Assembly: GCA_050945515.1 (NCBI GenBank)
Contig: JBMNTB010000031.1
Coordinates: 1-20,086, forward strand
DNA length: 20,086 nt
Reading direction: 5' to 3'
From: UBA1046 sp050945515
GTDB lineage: Bacteria; Bacillota; Clostridia; Saccharofermentanales; DTU023
The translations under genes were made by a program, and so were the position numbers. Shown in pieces: positions 14,741 to 20,086 of this stretch; the stretch's first letter is position 1; each line of letters begins with the position of its first letter. Below the pieces are notes generated by a model. The model saw only the letters and a program-made list of their open reading frames with translations, was not told the DNA's origin and did not search any database.

Positions 14741-15337
14741 ATGGATACAGATAAACTGAGATCGGATAGTGATTTGATGGCTGCCGCCGAGGCTGTATTA
14801 TTTGCTGCCGGCGATCCTATTGCAGTCGATGTTTTAGCCAAAATATTGGAGCTTCCCGGGACCGAGACATTTTTGCTGCTGGAGCAACTGCAACGAAAAT
14901 ATCAGCGGGATGTTCAGACGGGCTTGATGCTAAGGATCATCGATAATAAAGCTTTCCTAACAGCCAAGCCGAGACTGAAAGAAATAGTGTCGCGCCTTTA
15001 TCGGCCGCAAAACAGACCTGCCTTATCTCAAGCCAGTTATGAAACACTGGCTGCTATAGCTTATAATCAGCCTTGCACTAGGGCTCAGGTGGAAGAGATC
15101 AGAGGTGTTAACAGCGACGGCATCATTAGCAGATTGCTGGAAAGAAATCTGATTCAGGAAGTTGGTACTCTTGATTTGCCGGGGAAGCCTGCGATTTTTA
15201 CCGTCACGGATCATTTTTTGATTGAATTTGGACTCAAATCGGCTCAGGATCTACCGGCTGCGGATTTTGTTATGTATAAGACATTGGATGCGCTGGACAA
15301 GCAATTCCAGTACCAAAAATATGAGGTGGAGGATTGA
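14741..15337 (+). CDS. scpB: Segregation and condensation protein B
   Basis: 198 residues. MAAAEAVLFAAGDPIAVDVLAKIL is the typical first winged-helix segment, and ETLAAIAYNQPCTRAQVEEIRGVNSDGIISRLLERNLI the second; LPGKPAIFTVTDHFLIEFGL closes the fold. ScpB dimerises and binds ScpA in the SMC condensin. The gap to scpA is 77 bases and contains a TATAAT at 14696-14701 without a clear -35, possibly a weak internal promoter. AAGGGG lies about 13 bases before the ATG, farther than ideal. The TGA stop shares one base with the ATG of cmk. Confidence 0.92.
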   Translation: MDTDKLRSDSDLMAAAEAVLFAAGDPIAVDVLAKILELPGTETFLLLEQLQRKYQRDVQTGLMLRIIDNKAFLTAKPRLKEIVSRLYRPQNRPALSQASYETLAAIAYNQPCTRAQVEEIRGVNSDGIISRLLERNLIQEVGTLDLPGKPAIFTVTDHFLIEFGLKSAQDLPAADFVMYKTLDALDKQFQYQKYEVED

Positions 15338-16092
15338 TGACACGAGCAATTGCACTTGATGGTCTTTCGGGAGCTGGAAAAAGTACAATCGCTAAAGCGC
15401 TTGCCAATACTCTCGGCATCAATTACCTCGATACAGGCGCAATGTATCGGGCTTTGGCCTATGCTGCCAAGCAAGAAAAGATTCCCTTGGATGATGAAGA
15501 TCTGGTAGCACCCTGGCTGGGTCATAGCGGTCTGGAGCTTGTGCTGGCCCAGACGGGACAAAAGACTCTGCTTCATGGTGTGGATGTGAGTTCGCAGATA
15601 CGTTCGCCGGAGATGTCAAGGCTATCATCAGCTATCAGTGCCTTGCCATCGGTGCGCCATTACTGTGTTGAGATGCAAAGGCAGTTGGCGGATCAGCAGA
15701 TGCCGCTGGTGCTGGATGGCAGAGACATCGGCAGCTATGTTTTGCCTCGAGCGGATTTCAAGTTTTATCTTGAAGCGACTGCGGTCGAGAGGGCGAGAAG
15801 ACGCTGGCAACAGATGCAGGATGGCTCACAAGGGTCGGAGACACAAAGTTACGACCAGGTGCTGGCAGAGATTATTAAGCGTGATCTGAATGACAGCAGC
15901 AGAGAGCTGGCTCCGGCAATTGCCGCTCCCGATGCAATTGTTATCGACACAACAGAATTAAGCGCCGCGGAGGTTCTGCAGCGGATTTTGCAGTTGATGC
16001 GAGTCAGAACAGCGGAGAATCCGGTCTTAGGAGATTTTTGGCAGCAGCATTTGGTTTTGGATCCGGTATTTGATACCGAGAATCAAGGGTAG
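15337..16092 (+). CDS. cmk: Cytidylate kinase
   Basis: 251 residues. The P-loop LDGLSGAGKSTIAKALA is near residue 8, YLDTGAMYRALAY follows, and the DGRDIGSYVLP motif lies at about 125-135, all standard for CMP/dCMP kinase, which phosphorylates CMP with ATP. The start is the ATG at 15337, overlapping the scpB TGA by one base (TGATG) with GGAGG upstream; the codon before it is TTG in the same frame. About 25 residues after the usual C-terminus (from roughly NPVLGDFWQQH) are unusual for the family, and their role is unknown. It sits eight bases before plsC. Confidence 0.92.
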   Translation: MTRAIALDGLSGAGKSTIAKALANTLGINYLDTGAMYRALAYAAKQEKIPLDDEDLVAPWLGHSGLELVLAQTGQKTLLHGVDVSSQIRSPEMSRLSSAISALPSVRHYCVEMQRQLADQQMPLVLDGRDIGSYVLPRADFKFYLEATAVERARRRWQQMQDGSQGSETQSYDQVLAEIIKRDLNDSSRELAPAIAAPDAIVIDTTELSAAEVLQRILQLMRVRTAENPVLGDFWQQHLVLDPVFDTENQG

Positions 16093-16100
16093 ATCAGATC

Positions 16101-16796
16101 ATGCAGCAAGGAAGAAATCAAAGCCGCAAAGATAAAAAGAAAGAGATAGTGCGCAGTAGCTGCATTAGATGGCCGCTGGCCTATTTGCTGGGAGTTCCTA
16201 CTGCTCTTTTATTTAGAGTCAGCTATGAAGGGCTGGAAAATATCCCGCCGGAACCGTTTTTTGTGGTTGCCAATCACCGTAGCTTATTGGACCTGATCGT
16301 TTTACAGTTTAAGATGCCGCGCTGGGTGCACTGGATCGCCAAGCAGTCCTTATTTTCGATTCCCGTGATCGGTTGGTTTGTGCGCAAATTAGGCGCAATA
16401 CCTCTGACCAGGGATCGCAGAGACTCCCGAGCGGTCAGAACTGTTTTGCAATTGGCTAAGGAGGGTTGCTCCATCGGTATCTTTCCCCAAGGCACGAGGG
16501 TAAAAGAAGCAGATCTGAACAAAGTGCTGCCCAGCGGCAATGCTGCCAATCTGATGAGCCATTCCGGCCTTACAGTTCTGCCGGTAGCCTTTGCCAGGGA
16601 ATGGAAATTGTTCAGAAAACAGCGTATTATTTTCGGCAAACCCTTCAAAATCAATCGGCCAACCGACAAATCTCGACAAAAAGAAGAATTCTCCCGGATT
16701 ATGATGGATATAATGCGTAAAATATTTGCTCTGGCCGATTTGGAGTGGCAGCCTGAAAGAGAGAGTAAATACGAAACAGAGGAGCAACTGTATTGA
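16101..16796 (+). CDS. plsC: Lysophospholipid acyltransferase (1-acylglycerol-3-phosphate acyltransferase type)
   Basis: 231 residues. The acyltransferase motif NHRSLLD (H59, D64) is intact, IPLTRDRRDS marks motif II, and FPQGTR (128-133) corresponds to FPEGTR, with Gln for Glu. The enzyme transfers a fatty acyl chain to lysophosphatidic acid at the inner membrane face in phosphatidic acid synthesis; exact acceptor not proven. A basic, lysine-rich tail (residues 1-20) precedes a hydrophobic segment at 24-40. The ATG at 16101 has AAGGG about 12 bases upstream. Its TGA overlaps the next ATG by one base, showing tight coupling with ispH-rpsA, an arrangement known in Clostridia. Confidence 0.88.
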   Translation: MQQGRNQSRKDKKKEIVRSSCIRWPLAYLLGVPTALLFRVSYEGLENIPPEPFFVVANHRSLLDLIVLQFKMPRWVHWIAKQSLFSIPVIGWFVRKLGAIPLTRDRRDSRAVRTVLQLAKEGCSIGIFPQGTRVKEADLNKVLPSGNAANLMSHSGLTVLPVAFAREWKLFRKQRIIFGKPFKINRPTDKSRQKEEFSRIMMDIMRKIFALADLEWQPERESKYETEEQLY

Positions 16797-19684
16797 TGCG
16801 GATAGAACTGGCTAAATATGCAGGTTTTTGTCCAGGGGTACACAGGGCTGTCGAGACCGCCTATCGCAATTGCCGTGATGAAAACAGCACCTGGATGTTG
16901 GGTGAAATAGTCCACAACAAACATGTCGTTCAGGAGCTGCTGAACAAAGGCCTTAAATTGGCCAAGACATTAGACGAGATACCGGATAATGCCCGGGTCA
17001 TTATCAGAGCTCATGGTGTCGCTCCGGAGATCATTGAAAGATTAAAAGCCAAGCATTGCGAAATAATTGATCAGACCTGTCCCTTTGTTACAAAAGTGCA
17101 GCAACTGGCGGCAGAGGCGGCGGAAAGCGGCGCAGGGCTGATTATAACAGGCAATCCCGATCATCCGGAAGTGAGAGGTTTGGTGGGTCATTATGGTGCT
17201 ACCCCGATTATAATTAACAATATAACTGAGGCCGAAACAGCTGATTTTGAGGGTGGCGACTGGATGCTGGTGTCACAGACAACCTTTTCTGCTGCCCAGT
17301 TTGAGCAAATTTCTAAAATATTAAATAAGAAAATTGCAAAATTACGTATATTTGATACAATATGTGTTACGGCTGAACAAAGGCAGGCGGAAGCGGCAGA
17401 ACTGGCTGCCGGATCCGATCTGATACTTGTTCTTGGTAGTTCAACCAGTTCCAATACTATGAAATTGGTAGAGGTTTGTACTAGCCGTAATTCCAATGTG
17501 CACCTGATAGAAGATCCCGAGCAGATTGCAGATTTGTTCGGACAGAATATTCCGGTACACAAAAATATTAATGTTGGTATAACTGCCGGGGCGTCCACGC
17601 CTCAAGGCATGATCAGGGAGGTTATCCAGAAGATGAAAGAACAGGAAGGTCTCGTAGCTCAGGAAGAGAAGGAGACAGCTCTTACGTATCAGCCAGAAAA
17701 AGAGCAAGCGTCGTTGGTAGAAACAGCAGAAGAGTTTGTTGCAGCTGAACCCGAGGTACAGGCAAAAACAGAAGATTTGCCGGAAGCAACCACTGAAGAA
17801 GGAGTTGCGGAGCCTGAGGGGACAGCTGAACCGGTGACAGAAGATGCCGAGGAAGCTGAAGTGCCTACCGAAGCTACAGGAATAGCGAATGAAGCACTAA
17901 CAGCCGAAACCGAGGCAGAAACTGCAGAGGTGCCGGAAGCAGCAACAGCAGAAACTGAGGCGTCAGAAGCTACAGAACCCGCGGAAGAAGCGGTAACAAC
18001 CGATGCTGAGGCAGAAATTGCAGAACCTGCAGAAGAAGCAAAAAAAGCAGCAACGGTTGCAGTTGTGGAGGAAACTGCAGAAACCTCAGGCGAGGAGGAG
18101 CCAACGACAGAAGCCGAGACAGAAGCTACAGAGTCCGTAGAAACGGATGCAGTGGCTGAAAAGGCAGAGACAGAGCAAGAAGACCATGCTGAGGTCAGCT
18201 TTTCAGATTTTATAGACAGTATTCCTCAGTTGAAGCGCGGCAGTATCGTAACGGGTATTGTAGTGCGCAAGGACGACAACTATGTCTATGTCGATGTTAA
18301 AGATAAATCTGAAGGCAGGATACCCCTGAAAGAATTTGAAAACGATCCGGAGTATGATTTAGAGGCAGCTGTCAAGAATCATGCCGAGATGGAAGTCTAT
18401 GTGCGCCATATTCGCAATACGGATATGGGCAAAGAGATTACACTTTCCAAAGCCAGAGTAGATTTTTCCAAGCACAAGGCTCAAATCGAGAAAGCATTTA
18501 AGGAGAAAACACCGGTTCAGGTCAAGGTAGTCAATGTCGTTAAAGACGGTGTCATCTGTGCCTATGGCAGTGTGGATATTTATGTCCATCGCACTCAGAT
18601 GGAACTCCATATGGTTGATGATCTTGAGCCATATCGTGGTGAATCCTTTGAAATCCTGGTCACGCAATTTGATGCCAACCGCAAGCGCCCCAAAGTCGCC
18701 GGGTCCAGACGCTCTCTGCTGCAACGCGAACGTCGCAAAATGGCGGAAGACTTCTGGAACAATATCAGCATCGATAAGTTTTACACAGGCACAGTCAGGA
18801 ATCTCACCGATTTCGGTGCTTTCGTAGATGTCGGCGGTGTAGACGGACTGGTTCATATCAGCGAGCTGTCCTGGAATCGTATTAAGCATCCGAGCGAAGT
18901 CGTCAATGTGGGTGATAAGATCGAAGTTTTCGTCAAGGACTTTGACCGCGCTGCCAAGAAAATATCCCTTGGCTATCGCCTGCCAGAGAATGATCCCTAT
19001 AGAAATATCGAGGAAAAATTCCCGGTTGGTTCTATCGTCCGCGGTATTGTAGTGCGTATGTTCCAGTTTGGCGCTTTCGTCGAGATTGCTCCGGGCGTAG
19101 ATGCACTATGCCATATTTCACAAATTTCGGATTATAGATTGAATCGTCCTAATGACGTCTTAGCCATCGGCATGGAGATTGATGCCAGGGTGCTGGAAGT
19201 CTCCAATGAAAGCAGACGCATCAGCATCAGTATCCGTGAAGTTGAGCCCATAAATCCGTCTGAAGAACTCCGGGCTGAGATTGAGGCTAAGCAGCAGCGT
19301 CGCCGCGAACAGCGTGAAAGCAAGCAGCCGAAGCGTGAAAGACGTGAGCGCCGCAGCAAACGTGAGCCCAGAGAAGAGGCTATGCCAACCAGCTATGTTG
19401 ACAGTCATACTCCGACCTCAATGGCTGAACTTGCCAATATTTCTGCCGTTACAGATGGGGGCGCCGAATTGTTGGACAGACTGATGGGCGATAAAACCAA
19501 AACAAATGAAGAGAAAGTCGAAGAAGAAGTTGTAGAAGAAGTTGAAGAAGAAGTTGAAGAAGAAGTTATAGAGAATGTCAAAGAGGAACATTCTGATGAT
19601 ACGGAAGTAGTTGCTGAAGAAGCTGAACCGGATGCAGAGAGGGCAGAAGCCTGCTGTGAGACAGAGGTGCCTGCGGAAGAGTAG
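16796..19684 (+). CDS. ispH: Fusion of IspH (HMBPP reductase) and ribosomal protein S1
   Basis: 962 residues. The first 280 form IspH, with all three [4Fe-4S] cysteines: C12 (GFCPGVHRAV), C95 (QTCPFVTKV) and C190 (TICVTAEQRQ). It reduces HMBPP to IPP and DMAPP at the end of the MEP pathway. Residues about 285-465 are an Ala/Glu/Thr-rich acidic linker without any Met. Four S1 RNA-binding domains follow, beginning near 482, 570, 663 and 743; the third and fourth have the classic DFGAFV and QFGAFVEI motifs, as in ribosomal protein S1, which helps mRNA bind the 30S subunit. After a basic stretch (about 825-860) comes a Glu/Val-rich acidic tail. The fusion is known in Clostridia. The ATG at 16796 overlaps the plsC stop; an in-frame TTG directly precedes it. 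Confidence 0.93.
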   Translation: MRIELAKYAGFCPGVHRAVETAYRNCRDENSTWMLGEIVHNKHVVQELLNKGLKLAKTLDEIPDNARVIIRAHGVAPEIIERLKAKHCEIIDQTCPFVTKVQQLAAEAAESGAGLIITGNPDHPEVRGLVGHYGATPIIINNITEAETADFEGGDWMLVSQTTFSAAQFEQISKILNKKIAKLRIFDTICVTAEQRQAEAAELAAGSDLILVLGSSTSSNTMKLVEVCTSRNSNVHLIEDPEQIADLFGQNIPVHKNINVGITAGASTPQGMIREVIQKMKEQEGLVAQEEKETALTYQPEKEQASLVETAEEFVAAEPEVQAKTEDLPEATTEEGVAEPEGTAEPVTEDAEEAEVPTEATGIANEALTAETEAETAEVPEAATAETEASEATEPAEEAVTTDAEAEIAEPAEEAKKAATVAVVEETAETSGEEEPTTEAETEATESVETDAVAEKAETEQEDHAEVSFSDFIDSIPQLKRGSIVTGIVVRKDDNYVYVDVKDKSEGRIPLKEFENDPEYDLEAAVKNHAEMEVYVRHIRNTDMGKEITLSKARVDFSKHKAQIEKAFKEKTPVQVKVVNVVKDGVICAYGSVDIYVHRTQMELHMVDDLEPYRGESFEILVTQFDANRKRPKVAGSRRSLLQRERRKMAEDFWNNISIDKFYTGTVRNLTDFGAFVDVGGVDGLVHISELSWNRIKHPSEVVNVGDKIEVFVKDFDRAAKKISLGYRLPENDPYRNIEEKFPVGSIVRGIVVRMFQFGAFVEIAPGVDALCHISQISDYRLNRPNDVLAIGMEIDARVLEVSNESRRISISIREVEPINPSEELRAEIEAKQQRRREQRESKQPKRERRERRSKREPREEAMPTSYVDSHTPTSMAELANISAVTDGGAELLDRLMGDKTKTNEEKVEEEVVEEVEEEVEEEVIENVKEEHSDDTEVVAEEAEPDAERAEACCETEVPAEE

Positions 19685-19782
19685 CACTACAGCTGTTTCC
19701 TGAATCCTACCTAAGAATAACGAATATAAACCAAGGGATTATTTAAAAAAGCCCTGAGCTATAAGAAAGTAATTACATATTT

Positions 19783-19823
19783 GCAAGACGGCATAATTGG
19801 AAACTATGCCGTTTTGCTTTTTT
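19783..19823 (+). terminator. Strong intrinsic terminator after ispH-rpsA
   Basis: A 13-base arm (GCAAGACGGCATA, 19783-19795) pairs with TATGCCGTTTTGC (19805-19817) with one G.T pair around a nine-base loop. Six T residues follow at 19818-19823. It lies about 100 bases after the stop of the fusion gene and should end the long plus-strand unit. Confidence 0.88.
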
Positions 19824-19967
19824 GCCGTTCAATTGTCTGCGTGTTCTCGTGGCTATTATGCTGTAATACAAATGATACCGTACGGAACTGAACAATTATC
19901 ACTGTCAGAAAGATTTTCGAATATTTACTTATTAAATTAATATAACCAATAGAATAGAAGGTAATAA

Positions 19968-19983
19968 AACTTGAATTCAAGTT
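19968..19983. promoter_or_regulatory. 16-bp perfect palindrome
   Basis: AACTTGAATTCAAGTT is perfectly self-complementary with no spacer. It may be an operator for a dimeric regulator upstream of whatever follows the window; a chance palindrome in AT-rich DNA is possible. Confidence 0.35.
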
Positions 19984-20036
19984 CTGCTATATTGAAATAC
20001 TATTCCAAACCGAACCAAATAAATTTATAATATAAG

Positions 20037-20083
20037 AAGGGGTTTTCATTTGATTAGCTAAATCAAGGAAGCCCTTTATTTTT
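20037..20083 (+). terminator. Second intrinsic-terminator-like hairpin
   Basis: AAGGG (20037-20041) pairs with CCCTT (20072-20076). A G/G mismatch and TTTT against GGAA follow, then a three-base bulge and an inner stem TTGATT/AATCAA around AGCTA. TTTATTTTT (20075-20083) follows. The only upstream candidate transcript is non-coding or starts within the preceding 200 bases, so it may be an attenuator or sRNA terminator. Confidence 0.5.
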
Positions 20084-20086
20084 CCT

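Larger units (their letters stand above)
19685..20086. other. 402-base region without a supported gene
   Basis: AT-rich. It contains the terminator at 19783-19823, a 16-bp palindrome at 19968-19983 and a second terminator-like hairpin at the window end. I see no credible coding frame or known RNA gene. A small RNA or the leader of a gene beyond the window is possible. Confidence 0.6.

Noticed and set aside
16274..16924. 216-residue minus-strand open frame
   Set aside because: Antisense to plsC and the start of ispH, both with intact motifs.

Overview
The window looks like chromosomal DNA from a low-to-moderate GC Firmicute of the class Clostridia. The strongest indications are the order M50 protease, scpA, scpB, cmk, plsC, ispH-rpsA and the fusion of IspH to ribosomal protein S1, an arrangement known from Clostridia. 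A NusG-II / Gx-transporter / ApbE module, lipobox signal peptides and an LtaS-type polymerase with five membrane helices also fit. I see no rRNA, tRNA, CRISPR array, transposase or integrase. TGA is a normal stop here: it ends the MFS, NusG-II, Gx, scpA, scpB and plsC genes.

Left part (1-9043), mixed strands. A minus-strand pair consists of an Fe-S aldo/keto reductase and a small membrane protein whose reading frame is cut by an in-frame TGA. Next come a plus-strand RsuA/RluB-type pseudouridine synthase and an MFS transporter. Glutamate racemase (minus) follows, its 3' end overlapping the transporter. It is divergent from a large LTA-synthase-like envelope polymerase; the shared promoter region carries three perfect 11-bp repeats and promoters that imply very short or absent 5' leaders. 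Convergent with the polymerase is a CAT/E2-like acyltransferase homologue in which Glu occupies the catalytic His position. Beyond it is a small protein with a sigma-region-4-like HTH.

Right part (9355-19684), all plus strand and tightly packed: an L,D-transpeptidase lipoprotein with a 21-bp tandem-repeat tail; the NusG-II/Gx/ApbE module, which resembles extracytoplasmic flavinylation or electron-transfer loci but has no flavin acceptor here; then the housekeeping run of site-2 protease, ScpA, ScpB, cytidylate kinase, lysophospholipid acyltransferase and the IspH-S1 fusion. A strong intrinsic terminator at 19783-19823 closes the run. The last 260 bases hold no gene I can support, but contain a 16-bp perfect palindrome and a second terminator-like hairpin.

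Functionally, envelope construction dominates: peptidoglycan precursor (MurI), glycerophosphate polymer (LtaS-like), peptidoglycan cross-linking (L,D-transpeptidase), phospholipid (PlsC) and isoprenoid (IspH). Chromosome segregation (ScpAB), nucleotide supply (Cmk) and translation (S1, rRNA pseudouridylation) accompany it. I found no clear new defence or mobile system. The items most worth checking are the TGA-interrupted gene, the murI/LTA-synthase control region, the Glu-for-His acyltransferase homologue, the small HTH regulator divergent from the L,D-transpeptidase, and the acceptor-less flavinylation module.
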